A stretch of 45,831 nucleotides of DNA. Origin: Mucilaginibacter cryoferens (GTDB taxonomy: Bacteria; Bacteroidota; Bacteroidia; Sphingobacteriales; Sphingobacteriaceae). The stretch covers positions 1 to 45,831 of the forward strand of contig NZ_JACHCR010000036.1 in NCBI RefSeq assembly GCF_014205845.1. The letters are read 5' to 3'. The notes beneath the pieces are model-generated. The model was not told the origin of the DNA and made no database searches. It saw nothing but the letters and a program-made list of their open reading frames with translations. The position numbers and the translations under genes were made by a program. Each line of letters opens with the position of its first letter. Positions within the stretch are counted from its first letter, which is position 1. Positions 1 through 8,552 of the stretch are shown here, piece after piece.

Positions 1-142
1 CCGTGGCTCCCGGGTACACGTGCCCCATGCGCTGGGTACCTATAATAGGACGTACGTACGGTACTAATTTCTCGGATGAATGCGTTTGCGCCTGTGCGCC
101 AAGGGCAAAACAAGCTAAAAGAACAGAAAATATCTTCTTCAT
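1..142 (-). CDS. GH92 family alpha-mannosidase-like protein, N-terminal fragment cut by window edge
   Basis: Reading the minus strand from the ATG at 140-142 gives a protein that starts with a Sec signal peptide (MKKIFSVLLACFALGAQAQ) and continues into VRPIIGTQRMGHVYPGAT, which matches the start of the catalytic domain of glycoside hydrolase family 92 (consensus-like V-P-IGT--GH--PGA). These are secreted calcium-dependent exo-alpha-mannosidases common in Bacteroidota. Only 47 codons lie in the window; the rest is beyond position 1. Reading continues without a stop to the edge. It is divergent from lemA. Family membership is quite secure from the motif; the exact linkage specificity cannot be told. 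Confidence 0.82.
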   Translation of the reverse strand, partial: MKKIFSVLLACFALGAQAQTHSSEKLVPYVRPIIGTQRMGHVYPGAT

Positions 143-224
143 TTTTAGGTACAGTATCAACTTAATGGGTTCAAATATACTGCATCCGCCTTAATGTTTC
201 TGTAACAGCAATAAAAACACTACC

Positions 225-268
225 TTGACACATTGTCACAAAATCATACCGTTTGTAACAACGGTATG
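225..268. promoter_or_regulatory. Two inverted repeats between the GH92 gene and lemA
   Basis: TGACA-cat-TGTCA at 226-238 and CATACCG-N10-CGGTATG at 245-268 lie side by side in the divergent intergenic region. Their position 50-90 bases before lemA and 85-125 before the GH92 start suits operators, but no specific regulator can be named. Confidence 0.35.
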
Positions 269-318
269 CGTTTTGTAATCTATAATCGAAAACACATCTA
301 TAAAATAAAATTCTATCA

Positions 319-897
319 ATGAAAAAGCTATTATCAGTAATATTAGTTGTAGCGGTTGCTATGGGTTTAAGCTCATGCAGCTATAACAGCATGGTTAAGC
401 TAGACGAGACCGTAAAATCTAAATGGGGCGCAGTACAAAGCGACTATCAACGCCGTAGCGACCTGGTTCCAAACCTGGTAAATACCGTTAAAGGCGCGGC
501 TAATTTTGAAAAAAGCACTTTAACCGCGGTAATAGAGGCCCGTGCCAAGGCAACATCGGTACAGGTTGACCCTACCAAACTTACACCCGAATCTATCAAA
601 GCATTCCAGGCATCGCAAGGCGAATTGAGTTCGGCAATTGGCAGATTGCTGGTTGTATCAGAAAAATACCCCGATCTGAAAGCTAACGAAAACTTCCGCG
701 ACCTATCTGTACAACTGGAAGGCACAGAAAACAGGATCAACGTATCCCGTAAAGATTTTAACGATGCCGTACAGGAATTTAACACCAAAATTCGTTCGTT
801 CCCGGCCAATATCACCGCAAAAATGTTCGGCTTCTCAGAAAAAGGATACTTTACCGCCGAACCCGGAAGCGACAAAGCCCCTAAGGTTGAGTTTTAA
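319..897 (+). CDS. lemA: LemA family lipoprotein
   Basis: 192 residues. The N-terminus has a lipobox (MGLSSC, Cys20), so the protein is probably lipid-anchored rather than using the N-terminal membrane helix of other LemA proteins. Residues about 22-180 form the all-helical LemA domain, with the conserved KLDE-V---W--VQ--YQRR-DL-PNLV-TVKG segment near the start. LemA proteins often stand beside TPM-domain proteins, as here with the two genes that follow; the exact role is unknown but is linked to the cell envelope. ATG start follows the divergent promoter region. Length matches the family. Confidence 0.93.
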   Translation: MKKLLSVILVVAVAMGLSSCSYNSMVKLDETVKSKWGAVQSDYQRRSDLVPNLVNTVKGAANFEKSTLTAVIEARAKATSVQVDPTKLTPESIKAFQASQGELSSAIGRLLVVSEKYPDLKANENFRDLSVQLEGTENRINVSRKDFNDAVQEFNTKIRSFPANITAKMFGFSEKGYFTAEPGSDKAPKVEF

Positions 898-898
898 T

Positions 899-1148
899 TA
901 ATTATTGAATTATAGAGTTATTGATTTAAGCTACAGAATAATTATTGAGTTATTGAATTAATGAATTATTGATTAAGCTACAGGTTCAATTATTGAATGA
1001 CTGAATTTGTAATTTAAACCGCAACATATAATTATATCAATAACTATTAACCGATAAACATCGATATTCAATAACTCATTCAGTCATTCAATAATTGAAC
1101 AGATAACTCCCTAAATCATTAATTCAATAACTCTATAATTCAGTAATT
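899..1148. repeat. Intergenic hairpin island built from ATTATTGA words
   Basis: The lemA-TPM gap is made of repeats of the word ATTATTGA/AGTTATTGA in the left half and its complement (TCAATAAT, TCAATAACT) in the right half. A perfect 23-base inverted repeat pairs 984-1006 with 1078-1100. An outer imperfect pair joins about 902-930 with about 1114-1147 (both contain the ATTATAGAGTTAT/ATAACTCTATAAT match). The whole 250 bases could fold into one long hairpin in mRNA between the two genes. A shorter copy of the same word family follows the second TPM gene (2411-2450). Confidence 0.85.
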
Positions 1149-1154
1149 AAAAAC

Positions 1155-1589
1155 ATGGCGGTATTTAACGAAGAGGAGCAGCAGCGCATCCGTAAAGCTA
1201 TTGAAGAGGCCGAGAACCGCAGCAGCGGCGAGATACGGGTTTGCATCGAAAGAAAATGCAGTGAAGATGTGCTCGATCGCGCAGCAAAATATTTTTTTCA
1301 GCTTAATATGCATAAAACGGCATTGAGGCATGGCGTACTTGTTTATGTAGCTACTGTTGATCGTAAGTTTGCCATTATTGGTGATGCCGGCATAAACCAG
1401 GTTGTACCCGAAAACTTTTGGGATACAGCCAAAGAGGATATGTTGCAGCATTTTAAATACGGCGATATTGTGGAAGGCATTGTTACCGGCTTAAAAATTG
1501 CCGGCGAGCAGCTGCAAAAATACTTTCCGCACCATGCCGGCGATGTAAATGAATTGCCCGATGATATTGCCTTTATGGATGGCGAATAA
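1155..1589 (+). CDS. TPM domain protein, soluble
   Basis: 144 residues forming a single TPM domain (TPM phosphatase / YgcG-like fold), beginning with the helix FNEEEQQRIRKAIEEAE followed by SSGEIRV, the usual start of the domain's core strand. No signal peptide or membrane helix is visible, so this copy is predicted cytoplasmic. It lies between lemA and a second, membrane-bound TPM protein, the standard LemA-TPM-TPM arrangement of Bacteroidota. The ATG at 1155 comes directly after the repeat island. Function is inferred from the family: an envelope-associated accessory domain with proposed phosphatase activity. Confidence 0.88.
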   Translation: MAVFNEEEQQRIRKAIEEAENRSSGEIRVCIERKCSEDVLDRAAKYFFQLNMHKTALRHGVLVYVATVDRKFAIIGDAGINQVVPENFWDTAKEDMLQHFKYGDIVEGIVTGLKIAGEQLQKYFPHHAGDVNELPDDIAFMDGE

Positions 1590-1593
1590 CTTT

Positions 1594-2406
1594 ATGAAAC
1601 TTATGTTTAAAAAACTCATTATATTTTGTAGCCTGTTGCTTTGCACCGCGATGGTGTTTGCACAGGATTTCCCGGCGCGTTCAACTACGCTGGTTACCGA
1701 TTTTACCAATACCTTATCTGCCGGCGATAAACAAAAACTAGAAAACAAACTGATTGCCTTTAACGATTCTACCTCTACCCAAATAGCTGTAGTGATCATG
1801 AAATCGACCGGGAGCTATGATATTAACGATTATGGGCAGCAACTACTGCGCAAATGGGGTATTGGTCAAAAACAAAAGAATAACGGCATCCTGGTAATTG
1901 TTGCTATCGACGACCGTAAAATGGCTATCCAAACAGGTTATGGCGCCGAAGGACCATTACCGGATATACTTACCCAGCGTATTATCCAAAATGATATGAA
2001 GCCCAATTTTAAGGCGGGCGATTACTATACCGGACTGGACATAGCTACCAATGATATTATTAAAGCTACCAAAGGCGAATTTAAAGCCGATGCCCAACCA
2101 GCCGATCAGGATGGCGGCAGCGATGGGGCGAGCATTATTATTCTAATTGTAATAGTAGTGGTTATACTGATCATCGTGTTTAGAAACCGGGGCGGCGGCG
2201 GTGGTGGCCAGATCATCGATCGCAGAGGTGGCGCAAGTCCGTTCTGGTGGTTTTTGGCCGGCAGCATGCTTGGCGGCAGCGGCCGCAGCAATGGTTCGGA
2301 CTGGGGAGGTTTCTCTGGAGGAGGTGGCAACTCGGGCGGTGGCGGTGGCTTTGGAGGTTTCGGCGGAGGCAGTGGCGGCGGAGGCGGGTCAAGCGGCAGC
2401 TGGTAG
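1594..2406 (+). CDS. TPM domain membrane protein with glycine-rich tail
   Basis: 270 residues from ATG 1594, chosen because MKLMFKKLIIFCSLLLCTAMVFAQ is a clear signal peptide; an upstream in-frame ATG at 1549 lies inside the preceding gene. The TPM domain spans about residues 27-150 and includes the KWGIGQKQKNNGILVIVAID segment. A transmembrane helix follows (IIILIVIVVVILIIVF), then a tail dominated by Gly, Ser and Trp that ends GGSSGSW. This is the YgcG-like layout: periplasmic TPM domain, one helix, Gly-rich cytoplasmic end. It starts 4 bases after the previous stop, so the two are cotranscribed. Confidence 0.9.
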   Translation: MKLMFKKLIIFCSLLLCTAMVFAQDFPARSTTLVTDFTNTLSAGDKQKLENKLIAFNDSTSTQIAVVIMKSTGSYDINDYGQQLLRKWGIGQKQKNNGILVIVAIDDRKMAIQTGYGAEGPLPDILTQRIIQNDMKPNFKAGDYYTGLDIATNDIIKATKGEFKADAQPADQDGGSDGASIIILIVIVVVILIIVFRNRGGGGGGQIIDRRGGASPFWWFLAGSMLGGSGRSNGSDWGGFSGGGGNSGGGGGFGGFGGGSGGGGGSSGSW

Positions 2407-2410
2407 TTTT

Positions 2411-2450
2411 TTAATTATTGATTGACTGAATTATTGAGTTATTGATTTGA
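2411..2450 (+). repeat. Short copy of the ATTATTGA word repeat
   Basis: AATTATTGATTGACTGAATT followed by ATTGAGTTATTGATTTGAGC repeats the words seen at 899-1148, including the same trailing GAGCT/AAGCTaCA motif. It directly follows the stop of the membrane TPM gene. Confidence 0.7.
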
Positions 2451-2512
2451 GCTGCACCTTATTATTAGACTGCCGGATATTGCTATCATTCTGGCAAACT
2501 TATCGTTGATTA

Positions 2513-2917
2513 ATGTATAAAGATTATATTTTAAGAGAGCTCGAAAAAATAACGGTCATGATGGCCCGGTTAGCTGGGTTTAAGGAAGAGGCAAAGCCGG
2601 ATGAATTTATAAAGCTTGCAGATACCATGCTGCAAAACGAGTTTGATATTAAACTGGATGAACTGTTAGCATTATCGGCTGATGATTTCGAAACCTTTCT
2701 GGTAAAAGGAAATTATAAGGCCGATAAACTGGATGCATTAGCCCAGCTACTATACATGCACGCCGGGCCATTTATCCCTTCGCCCGAAACTTTGGCCACA
2801 CTCCAAAAAATATTATTAGTTTTTGAATGGCTGGAGAAGAAGCACCACAGTTCATCATTCGAAAACATTAACAAACAAAATATTATCTATCAATTTTTAC
2901 AAGAAAACTATGAGTAA
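2513..2917 (+). CDS. Conserved hypothetical protein, helical
   Basis: 134 residues, rich in Leu, Lys, Glu and Asp, predicted mostly helical with no signal peptide or membrane segment. I do not recognise a named domain. Its last codons overlap the following Nudix gene by 8 bases (stop at 2915-2917, next ATG at 2910), so translation is probably coupled and the two products may act together. ATG at 2513 is the only sensible start after the repeat region. Confidence 0.75.
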   Translation: MYKDYILRELEKITVMMARLAGFKEEAKPDEFIKLADTMLQNEFDIKLDELLALSADDFETFLVKGNYKADKLDALAQLLYMHAGPFIPSPETLATLQKILLVFEWLEKKHHSSSFENINKQNIIYQFLQENYE

Positions 2918-3461
2918 GGATCTTACCTGGAAATTACTTTCATCTACCTATATACATAAAGGTCCCTGGGCCACGCTGCGTATTGACCGCTGCGAAATGC
3001 CAGATAAACGTATTGTTGAAGATTATTATGTTTTAGAATACCCGAGCTGGGTAAATGCCGTTGCGGTAACCGAAGACAATAAAATATTGATGGTGAAACA
3101 ATACCGCCATGCGGCTGGCATTATATCGCTCGAAATTCCGGGTGGTGTAGTGGATGCCGGTGAAGAGCCTATTAACGCTATCCGCCGTGAACTACTGGAA
3201 GAAACAGGCTACCAGTTTGATGAGTTTGAATTGATATGTACCGTTTATGGCAACCCATCAACCGCCAACAACCAAACGTTTACCTATTTTACCAAAGGCG
3301 GCAAAAAGGTAACGGGGCAATCGCTTGATGAGCACGAAGAATTGATTGTTGAAGAATACACTATAGACGAATTGAAACAGGCGCTGCTTGATAATAAAAT
3401 AAAACAAGCCATGCATTGCGCCGGCTTATTTTATGGAATGGTAAAGCTGGGGGCGTTATAA
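2910..3461 (+). CDS. Nudix hydrolase, ADP-ribose pyrophosphatase-like
   Basis: 183 residues from ATG 2910. The Nudix box is intact at about residues 76-99: GGVVDAGEE, then RRELLEETGY, which supplies the REUxEExGU metal-binding glutamates. Upstream residues KQYRHAAGIISLEIPGG match the substrate loop of ADP-ribose pyrophosphatases, so it probably cleaves ADP-ribose or a similar nucleoside diphosphate derivative. A longer frame from 2823 overlaps the upstream gene and is unlikely. It abuts the convergent gene that follows: its TAA ends at 3461 and that gene's stop begins at 3462. Confidence 0.9.
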   Translation: MSKDLTWKLLSSTYIHKGPWATLRIDRCEMPDKRIVEDYYVLEYPSWVNAVAVTEDNKILMVKQYRHAAGIISLEIPGGVVDAGEEPINAIRRELLEETGYQFDEFELICTVYGNPSTANNQTFTYFTKGGKKVTGQSLDEHEELIVEEYTIDELKQALLDNKIKQAMHCAGLFYGMVKLGAL

Positions 3462-3920
3462 TTACTCTGGGCAATTACCCTTACGGCGGGTATCTACCAC
3501 GTAAATTATCTTCCACCCTGCCGGGGTGCGCATCAGTTGGAAAACATCTACCCCGCAATGGCTAAAGGTTTTGCCCAGGTAGAATTTGTAAGGCATCCAA
3601 ACGCTGGCGAGGTCGCCATCAATTTTAATATCGTTGAAGGCGACCTGCTCGTCCCACATTTCTTTGTGAGGTGTGCCTACGGCTTTTATAAAATCGTTGG
3701 GGTTATCTATGTTCAAATCAACGGTGCCATCTTTTTTATTGGCCACACCTTCAAACACTATATTTTTATGAAAGGTTGACCGCAGCAACGTGCTATCACC
3801 TTTGCGCATGGCATCGAACATGGTATTGATGGTTTGCTTCACTGCATCCTTATCGGTTTGCTGGGCAAAGGTTTTGAGGGATACAAACAGGATGAGGCTT
3901 AAAAAGAATATCTTTTTCAT
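3462..3920 (-). CDS. Secreted NTF2-like / SnoaL-like protein
   Basis: 152 residues with a signal peptide (MKKIFFLSLILFVSLKTFAQ). The mature part has the cone-shaped NTF2-like pattern: an N-terminal helix (AVKQTINTMFDAMRKGDSTLLRSTFH), then strands ending with DVFQLMRTPAGWKIIYVVDTRR, typical of 'putative lumazine-binding' / SnoaL-like family members in Bacteroidota. These bind or turn over small hydrophobic ligands, but the ligand here is unknown. It is convergent with the Nudix gene and divergent from the toxin-antitoxin pair. Confidence 0.82.
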   Translation of the reverse strand: MKKIFFLSLILFVSLKTFAQQTDKDAVKQTINTMFDAMRKGDSTLLRSTFHKNIVFEGVANKKDGTVDLNIDNPNDFIKAVGTPHKEMWDEQVAFNDIKIDGDLASVWMPYKFYLGKTFSHCGVDVFQLMRTPAGWKIIYVVDTRRKGNCPE

Positions 3921-3957
3921 GTGATGGAATTTGGTGACAATTTAGGTAAATTTGTGT

Positions 3958-4185
3958 ATGCAGCCAATTGACTATAAAGAATACATTGAATTTAACCCCG
4001 AAATACGGTTTGGAAAACCCGTTATTAAAGGCACACGCATTTCTGTATACGATGTTTTACAATGGCTGGCATCCGGTTTAACCCATGATGAAATTTTAAG
4101 TGATTTCCCACAACTTACCCCCCCTCATATTTTTGCATGTCTGGCTTATGCGGCAAATAAAGAACGTATAATTAAGGTTGCATGA
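3958..4185 (+). CDS. DUF433 antitoxin
   Basis: 75 residues from the ATG at 3958 (a TTG two codons upstream is possible). The sequence FNPEIRFGKPVIKGTRISVYDVLQWLASGLTHDEILSDFP is the DUF433 winged-helix signature (I-GTRI-V--vl--la-G-s--eil--fP). DUF433 proteins are antitoxins paired with PIN-like DUF5615 toxins. The next gene starts inside this one (ATGA overlap at 4182-4185), as usual for such modules. It probably represses its own promoter, located in the short gap before 3958. Confidence 0.92.
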   Translation: MQPIDYKEYIEFNPEIRFGKPVIKGTRISVYDVLQWLASGLTHDEILSDFPQLTPPHIFACLAYAANKERIIKVA

Positions 4186-4517
4186 TACGGCTGCTAGCTG
4201 ACGAAAATATTTCATGGCGTTTAAAAAAGGTACTCTCAGACTGGGATATTCTCCCTACAAATGAAATCCGGGTAAATGAGCGCTTAAGCGATTTTATGAT
4301 CTGGCAATTCGCCAAAGCAAATAGCTACACGATTTTAACCTTTGACGAGGACTTTTGCGAATTACAAAATCTTTACTCCTATCCACCTAAAATAATTTGG
4401 TTGCGTACCGGCAATGTTGGTACGCAAAAAATTGCCGACTTATTAAACTCTTTAAAAGAAGATATTAATCAATTTTTATCGAATGATGAACTGGGTATTT
4501 ATGAAGTATATCTATAG
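4182..4517 (+). CDS. DUF5615 PIN-like toxin
   Basis: 111 residues. It begins IRLLADENIS (first acidic residues of the PIN-like active site) and has ILTFDEDFCEL, the second conserved acidic segment, then PPKIIWLRTGN; all are DUF5615 features. The family is a PIN-like putative RNase toxin, neutralised by the DUF433 protein encoded just upstream with a 4-base overlap. All the expected acidic residues are present, so it looks intact. Confidence 0.9.
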   Translation: MIRLLADENISWRLKKVLSDWDILPTNEIRVNERLSDFMIWQFAKANSYTILTFDEDFCELQNLYSYPPKIIWLRTGNVGTQKIADLLNSLKEDINQFLSNDELGIYEVYL

Positions 4518-4642
4518 CACAACATAGAACATAAGAAGTTAATTATAAATTACTTACGCGCAACACACATTACATAGAGCCGCTATGCATGTTAGCTGAT
4601 TACCGCACAACCGCTATGCATAACATAATTATTAGTGGAATA
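4518..4642. repeat. Short gap with a direct repeat CCGCTATGCAT
   Basis: The 125 bases between the toxin gene and the convergent PepSY gene hold two copies of CCGCTATGCAT (about 4579 and 4611). No terminator with a T-run or small gene is apparent. Confidence 0.5.
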
Positions 4643-5803
4643 TTAAACGCTATGCTGCTTCACCACCCGCCTATGCGCCACTTCTTTCCCTTTTTTAGAT
4701 TTACCTTTTTTGCGTTTGCCCAGCCAAATGATAAAGCCGGTTATTGGCAACGATGCACAGATAAGGCTGGCTAAAAAAGCGATGATCTTACCTGTAAGGC
4801 CCAGAATTTGCCCCACATGCAGATCATAATTCATGTCATTCATTTTCATGCCGGGACTTTTTTGGGCATGGGTAGTTCTTTTGAGCATTTTGCCTGTGTA
4901 CTTTTCAAAAGCATACTCATCGCTTTTATAATAATGCAGGCTTTGGGCATATGCGGTTATGCCAATAGTACCGGCGACAGAAGCGTCATCAAACAATAAA
5001 AACATTTCGGCCCGGGGCGAGCCTGCCTGGGCGGCTTCAAAAGCTTTATCGATAACCGTTTTTGTATCAGTTTTACGTTTTAAGAGCGAATCTGATTTTA
5101 ACACTACCTTTTCTTCGGGATGCGCCTTGCCCAGGTTAGCCGTAGTGTATATCCCTTCCCGTACACTATCAAATACCATAGACAGGCCGGTTAAGGCCAA
5201 TATAATGGCAATACCTGTTGCGTAAAAACCCAACACGTTATGCAAATCGTAATTTACCCTGCGCCAGCGGCCATTCCATTTTATGGTGAGGCTTCGCTTG
5301 CGGTCGGTTTTGCGTTTTGGCCACCAGAGAATGATGCCGGTTATCATGAGCACTATAAATATAATAACCGAGATGCCCACCACCAGGCCGCCTATTTTGG
5401 GTGGCAATAAAAGGTATAAATGAATGTTTTCAACAATTACAAAAAAATTACCTGCCAGGTTCTCTGTATGGGTAACCTGCCCGGTATAGGGGTTCATGTA
5501 TACATACAGCACCCCTTTATCTTTTGGCAAATTTACAAATACTCCGGCCGGCCTATCGGCACCATAATAAAATATATAACTAGCGGTAGCCCCGGGATGC
5601 CCCTTAAGGCTGTTTGCTTTTAGGGTAGATGGCGGCAAATAAAGCTTATGCTGATCTTCTACCTTACGATAACTGTACAAAGCATCCTGTATCTCGTCCT
5701 GAAAACAAAAAATGCAGCCGGTGATACTTACAATAAACACCACCAACCCGGCAATAAAGCCGAGCCAGCGGTGTATAAATAACATGACTTTTTTGAAGGT
5801 CAT
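4643..5803 (-). CDS. PepSY-associated TM protein, iron-uptake membrane component
   Basis: 386 residues of the PepSY_TM family. The N-terminus HRWLGFIAGLVVFIVSITGCIFCFQDEI contains the first helix and conserved His/Arg; further helices lie near residues 130-160 (IGGLVVGISVIIFIVLMITGIILWWPKR), 190-215 and 335-360, with PepSY-like extracytoplasmic segments between. Conserved His residues (HRWLG, NIHLYLLL, LHNVLGF, DLHVGQ) may bind haem, as proposed for FoxB-type siderophore reductases. The C-terminus is Lys-rich. It starts 2 bases after the TonB receptor gene stops, so the pair is one operon and probably handles reductive iron release after siderophore import. Confidence 0.88.
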   Translation of the reverse strand: MTFKKVMLFIHRWLGFIAGLVVFIVSITGCIFCFQDEIQDALYSYRKVEDQHKLYLPPSTLKANSLKGHPGATASYIFYYGADRPAGVFVNLPKDKGVLYVYMNPYTGQVTHTENLAGNFFVIVENIHLYLLLPPKIGGLVVGISVIIFIVLMITGIILWWPKRKTDRKRSLTIKWNGRWRRVNYDLHNVLGFYATGIAIILALTGLSMVFDSVREGIYTTANLGKAHPEEKVVLKSDSLLKRKTDTKTVIDKAFEAAQAGSPRAEMFLLFDDASVAGTIGITAYAQSLHYYKSDEYAFEKYTGKMLKRTTHAQKSPGMKMNDMNYDLHVGQILGLTGKIIAFLASLICASLPITGFIIWLGKRKKGKSKKGKEVAHRRVVKQHSV

Positions 5804-5805
5804 AC

Positions 5806-8223
5806 TTAAAATTTATAGGTAAATGTAAGGGCGTAGTTTCTTAGTTTTTGCGGATTAACGGTGGTATAACCTATCCAGTATTTTTGGTTGGTGATGTTAT
5901 CCATCTTCACGCCTATCCTGTAGTTTTTAAGATCGTAAAATGCCGATGCATTAAATAAGGTGTACGCAGGTAAGGTAAATACCCCCTGGCTTATGCTGTT
6001 AATAATTTTATTATCGCTGGCATAGTTACCTCCAACACCAAAGCCCAGGCCTTTAACGCTACCTTTTTGTAAACGGTAGCTTACCCAAAAATTGGCCAGG
6101 TATGGCGATGATGCTGTACCCGGGCGACGGTTGGCCACATCGGCATTGGTAGTAGCATCGTATTTAGAATCATTGTATGAAAAACCCAAAACAGCATTTA
6201 AACCCGCTATCGGATTGGCAATCACCTCTGTCTCGATACCCTTACTCAACTGTGTACCATCCTGAATAACCCGGTTTGGCGTAGATGATGGGCGGGTAAT
6301 ATCTTTTACCTTAATATCGTAATAGCTAATGGTACCACTCAGCTTACCATCAAATAAATCAACTTTAACACCACCTTCAATCTGGTTGGCATGCTCGGGT
6401 TTAAGCGGTTTATTATCTTCGGTAATACCCGCCTGGTTACGGAAACTGTTCTGGTAGTTAGCAAATAATGATAAATGATCTTTTATTGGTTGATAAACCA
6501 GTCCGAATTTTGGGGAGAAAGCAGTTTGCTGATACGCGCCAGACCTTATTTTGGTGGTAGGATCGTAGTTACCTATGTTAACAAACCTATCTACCCGCAG
6601 CGCTGCCGAAGCAATTAACTGATCGGTAATATTAAACACATCAGATACATATGCGCTGTAGGTGTTACGGATGTAAATAGCCGGATAGGTAAAATCATAC
6701 TTACCAGTGGAATAAAGGGCATCCATAGCGGCTTTATTAAAGTTGCCGTAATTTTGATTACCGGTTAACGATACCGCATCAAGCGTGCTCCCGAAGAAAA
6801 ACTGGTTAGAGTTATCCCTGAAAAAATCTAAGCCACCCACAAACCTGTTCCTGAATTTGCCGATCTTAAAATCGCCGTTAAAATTTTGCTGAATCTCGAT
6901 CATATCGTCCTTGCTTTTGCGGGTTGATTGATCGTTACGGGAAATAGAATCGCCAGGCAGCAAGTAAAAATATGGGCCGAAACCATCAGAGTAGCTATGT
7001 GTTGATGCAAAGTTGGTACGTGAGGTCCATGAGTTGGAGATCTTATATTTTACCTCACCGTAAAAATTGGTACTTCTGGATGTTTCGGTTAAATCGTTAC
7101 CCATGTACGATTGTTTATAATCAATCGGAAGCTCATCGGCCCTATCGTGGCCCAACTGGGCTATGCTTACACCGTATGGGAAAAAGAAAATGGGTTTGCC
7201 AATACTTTTACCATAAAACAGTTCTGCATCTAAAGAGATGGTTAACCTATCGGTAGCGTTATAAACCAGGCTTGGCGCTACAGCAACCGTACGGTTAAAG
7301 CCATTATTTTGAAAACTCCCCTCATGATTATAGGCGGTATTTAAGCGAAACAATACTTTTTTCTTAGCATCAAGCGGGCTGTTGATATCGGCACTCACAC
7401 GCTGAAAATCAAAATTCCCTACAGAACTGGAAACCTCGCCGCCAAATGAATCATAAGGTTTTTTGGTTACCCTGTTGATAAGGCCACCGTATGATGTTAA
7501 GCTGCTGCCAAATAAAGTAGCCGAAGGGCCTTTTATAATTTCTATATGATCTATATTGGATGCATCAATAGAACTGGTTACATTACCGGCGATACCATTG
7601 CGCAAGGCAGATTGTACAACAAAACCACGACTTGCATAGTAAGCGCCACCATCGCCGCCACGACCGGTTGCTTCCCACATTTTTTGAATGCCAGATGCAT
7701 TACGTATCGCATCATCGACAGAAAACACCTGCTGCTCCTGTAATAGCTGGCTGCTGATGCTGTTATAAACAGAAGCATTTTCCAGGTTACTCAGGGGCAT
7801 TTTTGATACATCTACACTTTTACTACGTTTAAACTTATTGGTTTTATTAGCGCTAATATTTACTTCCTCCAAACCATTAGTAACATCAGAAACCGTAAAC
7901 TGTGGCAAGGTTACCGTTTGCCCGGCAATAACCTCAACAGCTGTCTCCTGGCTTTTGCTGCCAACCTGCGAAACTACAAGTGTGTATTTGCCGTGCGGTG
8001 CCCTAAAGCTAAAATCACCGTCGTCGTTGGTAATTGTACCGTATTTGGTTCCCTTTAACGTTACCGAAACGTTATCGGCCGGTTTATTGGTATTGGTAAT
8101 CACGTGGCCACTAAGGGAGCCGCGAATTTGTTGCGCCAATGCCGCACTGACATTGAAAAGCAGTATAGCTGTTAAAAAAAGAATAGAAAATAGTTTGTGA
8201 GCAGAGAGTCGGGGTTGAATCAT
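5806..8223 (-). CDS. TonB-dependent siderophore receptor
   Basis: 805 residues. A signal peptide (about 1-30, ending ALAQ) is followed by a carboxypeptidase-regulatory-like beta-sandwich (about 33-117, GSLSGHVITNTNKPADNVSVTL...), the extension common in Bacteroidota receptors. The plug domain (about 135-265) includes VDDAIRNASGIQ and IEIIKGPSATLFGS, typical of the FhuA/FecA siderophore-receptor class. The remaining barrel ends with the terminal aromatic TFTYKF needed for BAM assembly. With the PepSY protein it forms an iron-acquisition operon, probably Fur-controlled (see palindrome at 8227). The ligand cannot be read from sequence. Confidence 0.93.
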   Translation of the reverse strand: MIQPRLSAHKLFSILFLTAILLFNVSAALAQQIRGSLSGHVITNTNKPADNVSVTLKGTKYGTITNDDGDFSFRAPHGKYTLVVSQVGSKSQETAVEVIAGQTVTLPQFTVSDVTNGLEEVNISANKTNKFKRSKSVDVSKMPLSNLENASVYNSISSQLLQEQQVFSVDDAIRNASGIQKMWEATGRGGDGGAYYASRGFVVQSALRNGIAGNVTSSIDASNIDHIEIIKGPSATLFGSSLTSYGGLINRVTKKPYDSFGGEVSSSVGNFDFQRVSADINSPLDAKKKVLFRLNTAYNHEGSFQNNGFNRTVAVAPSLVYNATDRLTISLDAELFYGKSIGKPIFFFPYGVSIAQLGHDRADELPIDYKQSYMGNDLTETSRSTNFYGEVKYKISNSWTSRTNFASTHSYSDGFGPYFYLLPGDSISRNDQSTRKSKDDMIEIQQNFNGDFKIGKFRNRFVGGLDFFRDNSNQFFFGSTLDAVSLTGNQNYGNFNKAAMDALYSTGKYDFTYPAIYIRNTYSAYVSDVFNITDQLIASAALRVDRFVNIGNYDPTTKIRSGAYQQTAFSPKFGLVYQPIKDHLSLFANYQNSFRNQAGITEDNKPLKPEHANQIEGGVKVDLFDGKLSGTISYYDIKVKDITRPSSTPNRVIQDGTQLSKGIETEVIANPIAGLNAVLGFSYNDSKYDATTNADVANRRPGTASSPYLANFWVSYRLQKGSVKGLGFGVGGNYASDNKIINSISQGVFTLPAYTLFNASAFYDLKNYRIGVKMDNITNQKYWIGYTTVNPQKLRNYALTFTYKF

Positions 8224-8226
8224 TTT

Positions 8227-8249
8227 TTATTTAGACTAATTACAAATAA
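8227..8249. promoter_or_regulatory. Fur-like palindrome before the siderophore receptor
   Basis: A 23-base imperfect palindrome with outer arms TTATTT and AAATAA around AGACTAATTAC ends 4 bases from the receptor start codon. A/T-rich palindromes of this length at siderophore-receptor promoters are usually Fur boxes. The Fur assignment is inference from position and gene function. Confidence 0.5.
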
Positions 8250-8552
8250 TGGTCAAAAGTACTCCATTATGGCAATTCATCCAAATTTATTTAGAAAGAT
8301 TATAGATAAGACAGTAGGGAAAGTAACAAGTAGTTAGTATCAAGTAACAAGACTGCGGAATATATGCTGGCAGATAAATGGGCCCCACCCCCAGTTAACG
8401 GTATAATTGAACAGCGGATTCCAGGGCAAAGGTCCATATTGGACAATGCCGTACTGCATCTGCACATCTGAAATTTGAAATCCACATATCTGAAATCTGA
8501 AATTTGCACATCTAAAATCTGCACATCTGAAATCTATAATCTGCACATCTAC
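8250..8552. repeat. Gap with ATCTGCAC-type word repeats
   Basis: From about 8462 to 8550 the DNA consists of ATCTGAAATCTG, ATCTGCACATCTGAAATCT and similar words in one orientation. Around 8320-8352 another word, AAGTAACAAGTAGTTAGTAT, appears. The same ATCTGCAC family recurs at 28628-28692 (opposite orientation) and 40113-40150. Between 8352 and 8462 an open minus-strand reading segment rich in Trp, Pro and Tyr is seen, but it has no credible start. Confidence 0.75.

Noticed and set aside
899..1148. Possible CRISPR-like array
   Set aside because: The repeated words are short, degenerate and not separated by regular unique spacers; no cas gene is present.
2106..2425. Open frames overlapping the Gly-rich tail of the TPM protein
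   Set aside because: They are by-products of the GGC/GGT-rich coding sequence in other frames.
8340..8546. Minus-strand frame whose second half is Trp/Pro/Tyr-rich (QYGPLPWNPLFNY...)
   Set aside because: The first half is the ATCTGCAC word repeat and no start or family is recognised; may be a remnant, but not supportable as a gene.
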